Counted from the first letter of the stretch, positions 1 to 9,802 are shown. The stretch: 64,000 nt of DNA from Agrobacterium fabrum str. C58 (GCF_000092025.1 NC_003064.2:372001-436000), one strand, 5' to 3'. Numbers and translations are program-made. The notes: a model not told the origin generated them from the letters alone.

Positions 1-2174
1 TCGATCACCAGTTTCATCGCCGGCACCGGTTCCATCCAGTCGTCATGAACGGCACCAAAGTTCGGCTGCTGTTCAAAACGCTGCTTCACCTGATCGGCAA
101 TGCTGCGCACTTCCGCACGGTCGGGACCGACGACGCGCATCTGCACAGCCCAGCCGACCGGCGGGCCGAGGAAGAGGCGGTCGACCTTGCCACGCACGGT
201 CGGGAAGTCCTCGGCCAAAATCTTGCGCAGCTTGACGATCATCCGCTCGCGCTCTTCGAGCCCGTTCGACATGACGAGAAGCTGGGCATAGTTCGGGTTG
301 CGAAGCTGCTGGTCTAGCGGCAGGAAGAAGCGCGGCGCGCCTTCACCGATGAAGGTGGCGACGAACTTCTTGTCGGGATCGTCCATGATCTTAGCTTCAA
401 GCGCCTTGGCCTGGCGTTCGACTTCCTTGATCGCGGTGCCTTCCGGCAGCCACATGTCGACAAGGATTTCCGGCCGCGACGATTGCGGGAAGAAGCTCTG
501 CGGAATGAACTGGAAGGACCATAGGCTGCCGACAAAGGCACCGAGCGTCAGTAGAAGCACGATCGCCTTGTGACGCACGGCCCAGCCGACGGTGTGGCCG
601 ACGCCGCGATAGAAACGGGTGTCATAGGCATCGTGATGCGTGCCGGCATGCGCCCGCTGCTTCAGGATCATATAGCCGAGCCAGGGGGTGAAATAGACGG
701 CGACGAACCACGAGGTCACCAGCGCGATGCCGACCACGAAGAACAGCGAGCGGACATATTCACCCGCCGTCGAGGCGGCAAAACCGACCGGGATAAAGCC
801 GGCCGTGGTAATCAGCGTGCCGGTCAGCATCGGAAAGGCGGTCGAGGAATAGGCGAAGCTCGCCGCATCCAGACGATTCAGCCCCTCTTCCAGCTTCCGT
901 TCCATCATCTCAACAACGATCATCGCATCGTCGACCAGCAGGCCGAGCGCAATGATCAGCGCGCCGAGCGAGATGCGCTGCAGCTCGATGCCCATGTAGA
1001 ACATGATGGCAAGCGTCGCGGCCAGAACAAGCGGAATGGCGACGGCGATGACGATGCCCGAACGCCAGCCGATCGAGATCAGCGAGACGATCAGCACGAT
1101 CCCCAGAGCTTCCATTAGCGCCTGGGTGAATTCGCCGACCGCTTCGGTGACGACTTCCGGTTGGTTGGAGATCTGCGTCACCTCGACGCCGACCGGCAGC
1201 GTGTCCTCGAAGCGCTTGTAGGTTTCCTCGATGCCCTTGCCGACATCGGTGACCTTGAAGCCCTTGGCCATCACCACGCCGAGCTCGACCGTGTCATGAC
1301 CATTGACGCGGAATTTGCGCTGGAAGGGATCTTCGAGCCCGTCCCTGACGGTGGCGATATCGCCGAGACGGATCACCTGATCACCGGCCTTGAGCCTGAG
1401 TTCGCGGATTTCCGCCGGCGTCGTGACATCGCCTTCAACGGAGATGCGTACGGAGCGATCGGCGGTTTCGACACTGCCGGCCGGATCGACATCGTTCTGG
1501 CCCTGCAGGGCGTTCTGGATATCGACCACGGTCAGGCCGCGTTCGGCCAGTGCCTTGGAGGAGACGTCGATAAAAATCTTCTGCGGCTGGTCGCCGAGGA
1601 TGACGGCCTTTTCGACGCCGGGCATGGCGATCAGCATGTCGCGTGCCTGGATCGCGAACTTCTTCAGCTCCGGATAGGAATAACCGTCACCGCTGATCGC
1701 ATGCAGGGTGATGTAGGTATCGCCGAACTCGTCGTTGAAATAGGGACCGAGCAGGCCGGACGGCAGATCCTGCTTGATATCGCCGACCTTCTTGCGCACC
1801 TGATAAAAGGCGTCCGCCACGTCGGCGCCGTTGGTATCACCCTTGATCTGGATCGTGGTGATCGCCACGCCAGCGCGGATATAGGATTTGACCCAGTCGA
1901 GATGCGGGGTTTCCTGCAGCTTGCGCTCGATCTTGTTGACGACCTGGTTCTGCATGTCGTCGATCGAGGCGCCCGGCCAGACCGACTGCACGACCATGAC
2001 ACGGAAGGTGAAATCCGGATCTTCCTTCTGGCCCATGTTGATGACGCCAAGGGCGCCCATGACGATGATCAGGCCGAATAGGAAACGGGCGATGCTGGGA
2101 TGCGAGATCGCCCAACGGGAAAGGTTGAATTTATGCTTCTCTTCCGTCGAAGAAGGCGCGTTGTGCCAAGTCAT
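1..2174 (-). CDS. RND family multidrug efflux permease (partial, C-terminus outside window)
   Basis: Inner-membrane proton-driven pump of the AcrB/MexB superfamily, which would export drugs or organic compounds through a tripartite complex. Reading from the ATG at 2174, the protein begins MTWHNAPSSTEEKHK and has a first membrane helix at about residues 29-46. The periplasmic porter domain contains GQKEDPDF and VVQSVWPGAS, and the membrane block includes GLLVDDAMIVVEMMERKLEEG, the usual RND helix-4 acidic motif. About 724 codons are present; full RND pumps have about 1030, so the 3' end lies beyond base 1. The gene follows the adaptor gene by 25 bases and surely shares its transcript. The substrate cannot be told from sequence. 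Confidence 0.93.
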   Translation of the reverse strand, partial: MTWHNAPSSTEEKHKFNLSRWAISHPSIARFLFGLIIVMGALGVINMGQKEDPDFTFRVMVVQSVWPGASIDDMQNQVVNKIERKLQETPHLDWVKSYIRAGVAITTIQIKGDTNGADVADAFYQVRKKVGDIKQDLPSGLLGPYFNDEFGDTYITLHAISGDGYSYPELKKFAIQARDMLIAMPGVEKAVILGDQPQKIFIDVSSKALAERGLTVVDIQNALQGQNDVDPAGSVETADRSVRISVEGDVTTPAEIRELRLKAGDQVIRLGDIATVRDGLEDPFQRKFRVNGHDTVELGVVMAKGFKVTDVGKGIEETYKRFEDTLPVGVEVTQISNQPEVVTEAVGEFTQALMEALGIVLIVSLISIGWRSGIVIAVAIPLVLAATLAIMFYMGIELQRISLGALIIALGLLVDDAMIVVEMMERKLEEGLNRLDAASFAYSSTAFPMLTGTLITTAGFIPVGFAASTAGEYVRSLFFVVGIALVTSWFVAVYFTPWLGYMILKQRAHAGTHHDAYDTRFYRGVGHTVGWAVRHKAIVLLLTLGAFVGSLWSFQFIPQSFFPQSSRPEILVDMWLPEGTAIKEVERQAKALEAKIMDDPDKKFVATFIGEGAPRFFLPLDQQLRNPNYAQLLVMSNGLEERERMIVKLRKILAEDFPTVRGKVDRLFLGPPVGWAVQMRVVGPDRAEVRSIADQVKQRFEQQPNFGAVHDDWMEPVPAMKLVI

Positions 2175-2199
2175 GAGCGTGGTCCTTCGATCCTAAGAG

Positions 2200-3354
2200 T
2201 CAGGGTACGACCGAGGCCGTGGTGAGGCTGTTGACGCTGCCGAAGCGTGAGGTCACCGTTTCCGGCAGCCTCACCTTCATGTCTTCGCGCATGAACTGCG
2301 TGCCGGCCGAAACGACCAGAACGCCGGTCGAAAGACCCTTGGAGATGCGGGCGCCGTCATCGGAAAAATCGACGACTTCGACCGGCCGCGAGCTGACCGT
2401 GCCCTTCTGGCGGTCGACGACCCAGACGACCTTCTTGCCGTCCTTTTCGCCGAGCGCGGCAAGCGGCACCGAAAACGCGGGAACCGCATTGTCGGCCTTT
2501 GCCTCGATCGTCGCGGTCATGCCGAGCAGCACACGCTGATCCTCGGGCAGGCTGACGCGGACGGAAAAGGTGCGCGACTGGGGATCGGCACTCTGGGCGA
2601 CTTCACGGACTTTTCCTGTCAGCACAATCGTGTTGGCAGCCCAGAAGCTGGCGGAGACCTGCTTGCCCGGCTGGAAATGCGAAACATCCATTTCCGGCAC
2701 GGCGATCTGCACTTCCTTTTCGCCATCGACGGCGACCGTGACGACCGGCGTGCCGGCCGACACGACCTGGCCGACATCGGCGCTGACCGTGGTGACGATG
2801 CCCTTCTGATCGGATTTCAGATCGGAATAGGCAACCTGGTTGCGGGCCTGCTCGAGTGCGGACTCGGCCGACTGGCGGGAGGACACGGCCTGATCGCGTG
2901 ACAGCGACGCCTGCTCGAGGGCCGATTGCGACGTAGCATTCTGGGCAGCGAGCGTCTGGGCGCGGCGATACGCGAGATCGGTGATTTCGACCTGTTTCCG
3001 GGCTGACGAGAGATCGGCTTCGGCGCGGGTGACGGCAAGCTTGTAATCGACCGGGTCGAGGCGCGCGAGCACGGCGCCGGGGCTGACATGGTCGCCGACA
3101 TTAACCAGCCGCTCGGTGATCTTGCCGGAAACGTGGAAGCCGAGGTTCATCTCGGTGCGAGCCTTGACCGCACCGGAATAGATGAGCTTGCGGCCTTCAT
3201 CCGGCGCGCCAATCTCGGCGACCTTGACGGGTCGCACCACGTCCGGTGCCTCCGCCTTTTTCTCTTCCGAGCAGGAGGCAAGAAGCGAAAGTGCTCCTGC
3301 GACTACGGCGATTTTCAGAACTGTCGTGGCAGTAACAAAACGAAACGAGGACAT
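2200..3354 (-). CDS. RND efflux periplasmic adaptor (membrane fusion protein)
   Basis: 384-residue membrane fusion protein linking the inner-membrane pump to an outer-membrane channel. The N-terminus is a lipoprotein signal with lipobox LLASC (Cys28), so it is probably anchored to the outer face of the inner membrane. Biotinyl-lipoyl-like halves (GFHVSGKITERLVNVGDHV and KGIVTTVSADVGQVV) flank an alpha-helical hairpin at about residues 95-170, followed by a beta-barrel domain. Length and domain order are normal for the HlyD/AcrA family. It is the second gene of a minus-strand operon: the tetR gene lies 59 bases upstream and the pump 25 bases downstream. Confidence 0.93.
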   Translation of the reverse strand: MSSFRFVTATTVLKIAVVAGALSLLASCSEEKKAEAPDVVRPVKVAEIGAPDEGRKLIYSGAVKARTEMNLGFHVSGKITERLVNVGDHVSPGAVLARLDPVDYKLAVTRAEADLSSARKQVEITDLAYRRAQTLAAQNATSQSALEQASLSRDQAVSSRQSAESALEQARNQVAYSDLKSDQKGIVTTVSADVGQVVSAGTPVVTVAVDGEKEVQIAVPEMDVSHFQPGKQVSASFWAANTIVLTGKVREVAQSADPQSRTFSVRVSLPEDQRVLLGMTATIEAKADNAVPAFSVPLAALGEKDGKKVVWVVDRQKGTVSSRPVEVVDFSDDGARISKGLSTGVLVVSAGTQFMREDMKVRLPETVTSRFGSVNSLTTASVVP

Positions 3355-3413
3355 GGCCCCACTCCATGGAATGATGACGGGTGGCGCGGGAGACGCCGGT
3401 GCTTGGGTAGAAA

Positions 3414-4013
3414 TTATTTCAGGCCCCGAAGGGCGAAATCGATCAGGTCTTCCGGCTTACCGATACGGGTTTCGGCAAGGCATTTGGCAACCAGCTGCGG
3501 ATGACAGAGGAGGATTGTTGCCGACATGAAATTCTCGGCGGCAAGTGCTGCATTCTGTTCGCGGAACTCTTCGGCGGCGATGCCCTCGGCGATCACACGT
3601 TCGATAACGACGCGGATCCGTTCGATATGTTCCTCGATGACGGGCCAGTTCTCTTCCATGGCGACGACGACCATTTCATGGACCTTCTTGTCGGCCAGCA
3701 TGGTCTCGGCGGTGATCTTGAACTGGGCAAGGATGAAATCCCTCAGCCGCACGCAGGCGCTGTCTTTGCGCGCGGCAATTTCCACGGCAACCTGCTGGCT
3801 GGCGGCGAGCATCCGGCGGCAGAGTGCTTGGTGGATATCGGCCTTGGAGGAGAAAAAACGGTAGATATTTGCCGGCGACATGCCGAGATCGCGGGCAATA
3901 TCGGCGACATTCGTTTTCGTATAACCGTAATGCTTGAACAGCCGCTCGGCCGCATCAAGGATGCGGGTGATATTTTCCCGGCGGACTTCGTCGGAGCTGG
4001 TGGTCGTATCCAT
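3414..4013 (-). CDS. TetR family regulator of the RND efflux operon
   Basis: A TetR/AcrR-type repressor of about 199 residues. The N-terminal helix-turn-helix is clear ([37 protein letters not shown]), followed by a helical ligand domain. I prefer the ATG at 4013 ([10 protein letters not shown]). The upstream in-frame ATG at 4052 would put an inverted repeat right against the start codon, and neither start has a good ribosome binding site. It is the promoter-proximal gene of the tetR-adaptor-pump operon, so self-repression together with the pump is the likely scheme. The inducer is unknown. Confidence 0.88.
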   Translation of the reverse strand: MDTTTSSDEVRRENITRILDAAERLFKHYGYTKTNVADIARDLGMSPANIYRFFSSKADIHQALCRRMLAASQQVAVEIAARKDSACVRLRDFILAQFKITAETMLADKKVHEMVVVAMEENWPVIEEHIERIRVVIERVIAEGIAAEEFREQNAALAAENFMSATILLCHPQLVAKCLAETRIGKPEDLIDFALRGLK

Positions 4014-4053
4014 GGCAGTGACGGCTTTCGAGTGACGTGTGACGATTTTCATT

Positions 4054-4075
4054 TTTCGTTAGTCGTAAAACGAAA
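4054..4075. promoter_or_regulatory. Candidate TetR operator, TTTCGTT-N8-AACGAAA
   Basis: A perfect 7-base inverted repeat with an 8-base spacer lies 41-62 bases upstream of the preferred tetR start, where the operon promoter must be. Its position and symmetry suit a TetR-family dimer. A related half site (AACGAAAC) occurs near 3338 inside the adaptor start region. That this is the operator of the adjacent TetR protein is inference. Confidence 0.5.
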
Positions 4076-4774
4076 GCTGGTATCTGTCAACCATCGGCAG
4101 GCTTGATAGTCGATCGGTGGCTGGGAAATCGTAACCGGCGCAGCATTCGCCTCAGCGGCTGACCCCCAGCGGTGGCGTCCGCTCGATCGCCGGGGCCAAC
4201 TTCAGGCAGGATGAGCCAGACACGCAAAGTTCCTCGTCAACACGAAGCTCGAAGCCACGGACGGTTCCGACCCGTACACACCGCTCGATGAGGCAGTTAA
4301 GGCACGCTGGTATCGATCGGACGCTGCCAGGTGCCCGACGAGGCAATGCTGCAGACGCTAGCCAATGCATGATCAGGGCGCTCCGGTCAGTCGCCGGGGC
4401 GCCCCATCCAGCCATAAATGAACGGAAAACGAGAAATGCGCTTTCAGGCGACTTAAAGGACGAAGTGCGAAGAGCTCCGCCAGAAGCATCGGTCGCACCA
4501 AATAAGTCATGCAGGTCCAGATGTCCCTCGGCGATAGCCTAAGAGGGTTCTTTCTGCCGGCTCCCGGGATATCGCAACGCCGGCAAGCGCGACGCGTTCA
4601 ATCATGGCTGATTCCGTTGCCTGGCATCGTCGGTTCGCGGGATCACGAAAATTCAATGCCTTAATCAGTTTTAGGGTAATGGCCACCGGTTCAGATCTCT
4701 TCAAGGTCTAAACGAGGAGGCTCGGTCCAGATGCAAGATGGTTTAAGCATCTGAGCCGAGTATCTCATTCGATC
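4076..4774. other. Intergenic stretch, about 700 bases, nothing recognised
   Basis: Between the efflux operon promoter and the end of the recombinase gene. Short open frames on both strands have no family resemblance, no convincing ribosome binding site and no start. I see no repeat or terminator that stands out. Confidence 0.5.
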
Positions 4775-7138
4775 TTACGCGGCTTCCCAAACCTGATTGA
4801 GAATCTTGGCGGCCAACGCTGCCTTGTCTTGCGGCAGGAAGCGCCCGTAGTGCTGCTGAACGACATCGGGCGTATCCTGAATCGCGTAGCTCGCCTGCTC
4901 GTAGGATCCGGTCTGCTTCAGAATATGCGTCGCGAGAATGTCCCGCAGGTTATGGGGGCCATGTGGCAACAAATCTTTGATCGCACCTCGTCCGGTGTAA
5001 GGGTTATAAATTCCATAGCGTTGGATGACGGTTCTCCAAGCTTCGTAGAACGTGGTCGAGTTGTAAGCTGCGTCGGTGCTGGTGGTCTTCACCGTTTTGA
5101 CAAACAGAGTATGTGGATCTTTCGCACCACCCAGCAGGACGCCTCGATGGCGATCGATGTACGCATCGAGATATTGGTAGAGTTCGAGCAGGTCCGGCAA
5201 TATCAGCCGAAACGGTTTCTGTCCGAAGAAGGATGAACTGGAGTTCTTGAATGCCGCAGCTGGGATAAGGACTTCCCAACCGTTGTCGCGATCGCTCCAG
5301 CGCAGCTCGCCGCATTTCATGTCCTCAAGTCGCCGTTCCGATGTCGGGTGATGCCCACGTGGGCAGAGACGCAACTGTCGAAGGTTCTTTTGTCTGAGCC
5401 CGAGATGCAATCCGAGGCGGAGCAACAGGAATGATCTGACGGCTTCGGCGGCCGGTCGTGGATATCTATTCTCGTCCGGCATACGTTTCACGATCTCGTC
5501 CGTGATCTTGCGATATTCGGCTAGCGGACTGTCCGCTTCAAGTACACACATGATCGGTTCAAATGGATCGCGATGCACACGCATCACTCGCTGGATCTCC
5601 TTGGAACGGTTCGCGGCATGTCGGTGAAAGGCATCACAGGCGCCATGCCAATCGCGAGCCGCGAATTCGATTTCTTCCTGCTCAATCAAGCCTGTAATCG
5701 GTCTGACGTTCTGAAGTAGCTCCGGGTGCTGCCGTATCCAGCCGACTTCCGCGCGAGTAAGAGCCTGGGCGACCATCAGCATGTCTTCTTCCCACTTGGT
5801 GTAGAAGCCACGTCGCTGTTCCCGCCACTGCAGATACCAGTCCCAGACACCGGGGAAGATGAGGAGGCCGAAGCTTAACTGGCTGACTGGCACACCAAAG
5901 CCCTTCACGACACCGTTTGGTGAGGCAGCAAGCGCGCCAAACATCAAGCCGAGGTGCTCAATCTTCTGAGAGGCCGTTTCCTCACCCCAGACGCCATTTC
6001 GCTGGAAACCAATCGCCGTCAGTGTCGAGGTTTTGAAACGGATGAGATCAGCCATTTCCATGGCAAGCCTTGGCGGCGCGTCGACGACGCCGGAGAGCAG
6101 ATCAGGATCAACAATTTCTGCGGCAACGTTCTGATTGGCGCCGGCCGCCGCGGCCACAGATCGAGAGGAAAGAAAGCTGCTGCCATAAGTGACGCCGGGA
6201 AAGCGGATGGCATATCGCTGCTTGCTGGCCGCCGCCTGATAGCGGCGATATTCCGTAGAGCCGGAAATGATCACCCGGCGCACCCAATCGAGGATCTCCT
6301 CGCGCTTGGTAAAGGGCAGGCTGTTGAAGTCCTCGGGTAGGTGCAATGAAATCCTGCGCCGCTCAGCCGGGCTGATATCACCAAGTTCGTGACCATAAAG
6401 CGAGCGCGCCTGATGCGGCAGTTTCTCTTTGAAATATCCTTCTGCAAGTTGATAGCGTCGCTCGATGCGGCGGAGAATATTGAAACTGGCAACGGATCGG
6501 GGCACACGCTCTCCCTGGATCCAGGATAGCAGCGTCTTGTTGTCAAAGGTCTCATTCAGATGAACAACGGCGCGATAGAGTTGCCAATAGGTGTCGCCGA
6601 ACCGACGCATATGGTAGACCAATGCGTCCTGAAAGCTCGCCGGATCTTCTGTCGCTTCAAATAGTGCCTGTGGGAAAGGGCTTATCGGTTTTGATGCAGG
6701 ACCGCGCTGTGTCGACGCAGACCGGGTAAAGGCACCGTCGGTCGCCGCGCATTGCGGCTTTCTGGTCGAGGATGCGGAAGCTGCTTTCCTGGCGGGCGCC
6801 ATTTTGCTCGAGCTAACTGTCGACTTTGGCGCTCGTCGTTCTTCGGCCGCTGGTGGTACGCCGAGCCAGCGGATGATTGCATCCAAGCCTGGCCGGAGCT
6901 GTTTTTTCAGTTCTGCCGTCAACTCGGCTTCGATCCCACAGGCCTGACTGATCATCGTCCAGTCGATATGGCCATTCAGAAGCGGGGGCGATTCCCGGTA
7001 GATGATTAAGCTGATCAGGAAGGGCCGGATGTTCTCCAGCGCCCGCCTGGATGTAATCGGCGCGATGCGAAGCTCGCAGAATTCCGAAATTTTTCGCTGA
7101 AAATGACGTGATGAAAGGTCGTGTTTGGTCATGCTCAT
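4775..7138 (-). CDS. Large tyrosine recombinase-like protein (787 aa)
   Basis: The C-terminal third carries the phage-integrase/tyrosine recombinase signature. A box I arginine segment LGLRQKNLRQL lies near residues 575-585, then HNLRDILATH (H729 and R732), and the tyrosine nucleophile in QQHYGRF (Y764). The N-terminal ~450 residues are unlike ordinary core-binding domains and include a Ser/Ala/Lys-rich linker near residues 100-150. At 787 residues it is about twice the size of common integrases, resembling the large integrase-like genes of rhizobial mobile regions. It diverges from the Fic gene across 239 bases. No second or third recombinase gene follows, so it is not an obvious recombinase-in-trio. 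Whether it is active, and on what site, is unknown. Confidence 0.75.
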   Translation of the reverse strand: MSMTKHDLSSRHFQRKISEFCELRIAPITSRRALENIRPFLISLIIYRESPPLLNGHIDWTMISQACGIEAELTAELKKQLRPGLDAIIRWLGVPPAAEERRAPKSTVSSSKMAPARKAASASSTRKPQCAATDGAFTRSASTQRGPASKPISPFPQALFEATEDPASFQDALVYHMRRFGDTYWQLYRAVVHLNETFDNKTLLSWIQGERVPRSVASFNILRRIERRYQLAEGYFKEKLPHQARSLYGHELGDISPAERRRISLHLPEDFNSLPFTKREEILDWVRRVIISGSTEYRRYQAAASKQRYAIRFPGVTYGSSFLSSRSVAAAAGANQNVAAEIVDPDLLSGVVDAPPRLAMEMADLIRFKTSTLTAIGFQRNGVWGEETASQKIEHLGLMFGALAASPNGVVKGFGVPVSQLSFGLLIFPGVWDWYLQWREQRRGFYTKWEEDMLMVAQALTRAEVGWIRQHPELLQNVRPITGLIEQEEIEFAARDWHGACDAFHRHAANRSKEIQRVMRVHRDPFEPIMCVLEADSPLAEYRKITDEIVKRMPDENRYPRPAAEAVRSFLLLRLGLHLGLRQKNLRQLRLCPRGHHPTSERRLEDMKCGELRWSDRDNGWEVLIPAAAFKNSSSSFFGQKPFRLILPDLLELYQYLDAYIDRHRGVLLGGAKDPHTLFVKTVKTTSTDAAYNSTTFYEAWRTVIQRYGIYNPYTGRGAIKDLLPHGPHNLRDILATHILKQTGSYEQASYAIQDTPDVVQQHYGRFLPQDKAALAAKILNQVWEAA

Positions 7139-7292
7139 TCCGTTTCTTTCGGCACCAGTGCCGAGGGCGAGCGGGAATAGGGGGCGAGCTTTAACAAAGG
7201 ATGTATCGGGCGTGTCACTTTAATGGCGCCAAATCATCGTATTAGGCGCCTGTGCCGCCTGGACCAAAGCTCAGGAGTTCAGTGTCGGCGCG

Positions 7293-7355
7293 TTAATTAA
7301 GCGCACTTATCTACGTCTGTTGCTTAATTAAATGAAATGCGCCTTGCTTAATTAA
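7293..7355. promoter_or_regulatory. Three TTAATTAA boxes in the recombinase/Fic divergent promoter
   Basis: The 8-base palindrome TTAATTAA occurs at 7293-7300, 7324-7331 and 7348-7355. Copies 2 and 3 are preceded by GC; copies 1 and 3 are followed by G. In a GC-rich replicon three copies within 63 bases are very unlikely by chance. They sit just before the Fic gene start at 7378. Because the Fic protein ends in a winged helix domain, autoregulation through these boxes is a reasonable inference. Confidence 0.6.
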
Positions 7356-7377
7356 GGGGCGCGGCTGATATTAGGTT

Positions 7378-8559
7378 ATGTCTGATTCCCAATCCAGAAA
7401 TCGCCTGGGTCGTTTCGTCGAAACGGTCGCTGCCAGTGAAACAGTACGGGCGTTCGTGCCCCCACCATTGCCGCCCGAGCCGGCAATTGATGTGCTTTCA
7501 TTGCTAGAGCGCCTCAGCTTGGCAGAGCGCGCACTAGGACGCCTGGACGGTATCACAATGCTGCTGCCGAGACAGGAGCTTTTTCTTTATATGTACGTAA
7601 GGAAGGAAGCCGTTCTTTCCTCGCAGATTGAAGGCACGCAGTCGACCCTCTCTGATCTCTTGCGGTTTGAGACCGAAGCTCAAGCCGGGCAACCGGTTGA
7701 TGATATCCGTGAAGTCTCCAACTATGTTGACGCCATGATGTATGGTCTACAGCGGTTGGAAACGTTGCCCATGTCGTTGCGTCTGATCCGTGAGATGCAC
7801 GCCAAGCTCCTGCACAGTGGGCGGGGAGGCACTAAGGATCCAGGGGAGTTCCGCCGCTCGCAAAATTGGATTGGGGGCACGCGCCCCGGTAACGCACTCT
7901 TTGTACCGCCACCCGTTACTGAAATGGCCGGTTGCCTGGATGCGTTCGAGCGCTTTATGCACGACGACCAATCACGGTTACCCGCGCTAATCAAAGCTGG
8001 CCTGCTGCACGTGCAGTTCGAAACGATCCATCCGTTTCTCGATGGTAACGGTCGTATCGGCCGGCTGCTTGTAACCCTATATCTTTGCATGAACGGAGTT
8101 TTGCGAAAGCCGCTGCTCTACCTCAGCCTCTATCTGAAGTCGCATCGGAGAGAGTACTATCGGCTACTGCAAGAGGTTCGCGAACATGGTAATTGGGAAG
8201 CTTGGCTGGAGTTCTTCCTGACGGGCGTCGCCGACACTGCCAATCAAGCGTTTGAGGCTGCTACTCAGATCGTCGATCTTTTCAAGGAAGATCGGGAGCG
8301 GATAACGATGGAGAGTGATAGAGCTGGGTCGGCCCTTCGCATTCACGAGCTGTTCCAGCAAAATCCTTTTCACACAGCGAATCAGATTGTTCAGGTGACT
8401 GGTTTGTCCGCGCCAACGGTCAACGCCGCACTCGCCGACCTAGAGCGATTGGGCATCGTTGATGAGGTTACCGGACGCAAGCGTGGCCGGGTGTTCAGCT
8501 ATCGACGATACCTTGCGATTCTAGGAGAAGGCACCGATCCCTTGCCTCTCAATTCATGA
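7378..8559 (+). CDS. Fic family AMP-transferase with C-terminal winged helix
   Basis: A 393-residue Fic protein that probably transfers AMP from ATP to hydroxyl side chains of target proteins. The active-site motif HPFLDGNGRIGR is intact at residues 218-229. A class II auto-inhibitory helix motif [ST]xxxE[GN] is present as SSQIEG at residues 81-86, N-terminal to the Fic core. Residues ~330-375 form a predicted winged helix-turn-helix (TANQIVQVTGLSAPTVNAALADLERLGIV), an arrangement known from SoFic-like proteins. There is no separate antitoxin gene. The start has a weak ribosome site, and three TTAATTAA boxes lie immediately upstream. The targets are unknown. Confidence 0.92.
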   Translation: MSDSQSRNRLGRFVETVAASETVRAFVPPPLPPEPAIDVLSLLERLSLAERALGRLDGITMLLPRQELFLYMYVRKEAVLSSQIEGTQSTLSDLLRFETEAQAGQPVDDIREVSNYVDAMMYGLQRLETLPMSLRLIREMHAKLLHSGRGGTKDPGEFRRSQNWIGGTRPGNALFVPPPVTEMAGCLDAFERFMHDDQSRLPALIKAGLLHVQFETIHPFLDGNGRIGRLLVTLYLCMNGVLRKPLLYLSLYLKSHRREYYRLLQEVREHGNWEAWLEFFLTGVADTANQAFEAATQIVDLFKEDRERITMESDRAGSALRIHELFQQNPFHTANQIVQVTGLSAPTVNAALADLERLGIVDEVTGRKRGRVFSYRRYLAILGEGTDPLPLNS

Positions 8560-8702
8560 CAAATTGATGGGCAGAAGGTTCGACTTTTATCAAGGCGGAG
8601 ATCGGCCTCACCGATAGGACGACGAAACACCAAACAGTGCCGCCTGAGCGGCCCGCCGGTTTCATCATCGCGATGAGCCCGCGGGTGATATGCCTATGAC
8701 CC

Positions 8703-9305
8703 TTAGGTTGACCCGTTTGAAAAGCCTTCGTCGTGTACAGTCGCTCCTTCGAGGATCAGTCGCCGATGCAGCTGGTCGATAGCCCGTTGGAAGACGGCCG
8801 GATCATCCAGCGCTCGAGACAGAACGATCGCGCCCTGAATGGCGAGAACGGCGTCTTCCGACAGGAGACGCGCCTGCTCAGCGTCACGTCCTTGCCGGAC
8901 GAGCGCCGCTTGCAGAGCGTCTACCCAGGCGACGAAGTAACCCCGGATGGCTTGAGCGAAGAGGTCTCTGGTGTTGGCGACAGCCAAGGCACCAACGAGA
9001 CAGACGCGCCGGCCAGACCTGAAGTATTTTGCGGTTTCATCGAGCATCGTCGCAATTGCGGCGTCGGCATCGTCTCCGTCCCGCAGGGGAGAATAGACGG
9101 AATATTCAAACCATTGCTCGATTTCGGCGAGCACAGCCCGGACCATCTCCTCCTTTCCGTTCGGGAAGAAGTGGTACAGGCTGCCCTTGCCGAGACCGGT
9201 AGCCTTGCCGATCAAGGCAAGGCTCGCACCTTCGTATCCATGTTCGCGGAAAACTTCGGCCAACGGGGCTAGTGTGTCGGATCTTTCAGCGACCAAACGG
9301 GCCAT
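8703..9305 (-). CDS. TetR family regulator
   Basis: 200-residue TetR/AcrR repressor with N-terminal helix-turn-helix (VFREHGYEGASLALIGKATGLGKGSLYHFF) and a C-terminal ligand domain of the LmrA/YxaF type. It lies 2 bases downstream of the DUF1348 gene on the same strand, so the two are co-transcribed from the promoter above 9773. A perfect inverted repeat and a direct repeat in that promoter are its likely binding sites. The same core motif recurs before the SDR gene at 13.5 kb. Confidence 0.88.
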   Translation of the reverse strand: MARLVAERSDTLAPLAEVFREHGYEGASLALIGKATGLGKGSLYHFFPNGKEEMVRAVLAEIEQWFEYSVYSPLRDGDDADAAIATMLDETAKYFRSGRRVCLVGALAVANTRDLFAQAIRGYFVAWVDALQAALVRQGRDAEQARLLSEDAVLAIQGAIVLSRALDDPAVFQRAIDQLHRRLILEGATVHDEGFSNGST

Positions 9306-9307
9306 TA

Positions 9308-9772
9308 TTAGAGGCCCAAGTCGGTAAGGCTGGGGTGGTCGTCAGGGCGACGGCCGAGCGGCCAATGGTAGAGGCGATCACTTTCAGCGATCGGCATTTC
9401 GTTGATGCATGCGTGGCGGTGCGCCATCAGGCCGTCCTCTGCGAATTCCCAGTTCTCGTTACCATATGCGCGGAACCACTGGCCGTTGTCGTCGCGATAT
9501 TCGTAGGCGTACCGTACAGCGATGCGATTGCCGGTGAAAGCCCAGAGCTCCTTGATGAGGCGGTATTCATGCTCCCTGTTCCACTTGCGTGTCAGAAATG
9601 CCTGGGCTTCTTCGCGGTTGGTCGCGAATTCGACTCGGTTCCGCCAGCGGGTGTCGACAGTGTAGGCGAGGGCGACCTTGGCGGCATCGCGGCTGTTCCA
9701 GCCGTCTTCGGCCAGGCGGACCTTTTCGATTGCAGTTTTGCATGTGAATGGAGGAACGGGAGGACGTGACAT
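9308..9772 (-). CDS. DUF1348 / NTF2-like small protein
   Basis: 154-residue protein of the DUF1348 family, which has the NTF2-like cone fold. Family hallmarks seen are [22 protein letters not shown] near the start, [21 protein letters not shown] in the middle, and the tryptophan-rich end HWPLGRRP. The enzymatic role of this family is not established. It is the first gene of a two-gene operon with a TetR regulator, a frequent arrangement for small stress or detoxification proteins. No signal peptide, so cytoplasmic. Confidence 0.85.
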   Translation of the reverse strand: MSRPPVPPFTCKTAIEKVRLAEDGWNSRDAAKVALAYTVDTRWRNRVEFATNREEAQAFLTRKWNREHEYRLIKELWAFTGNRIAVRYAYEYRDDNGQWFRAYGNENWEFAEDGLMAHRHACINEMPIAESDRLYHWPLGRRPDDHPSLTDLGL

Positions 9773-9802
9773 GGTAAACTCCTTTGGAAATTGTTGATTT
9801 TG

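Noticed and set aside
1161..2081. Plus-strand open frame of 306 codons
   Set aside because: It is antisense to the RND pump gene, whose reading frame and motifs are unmistakable.
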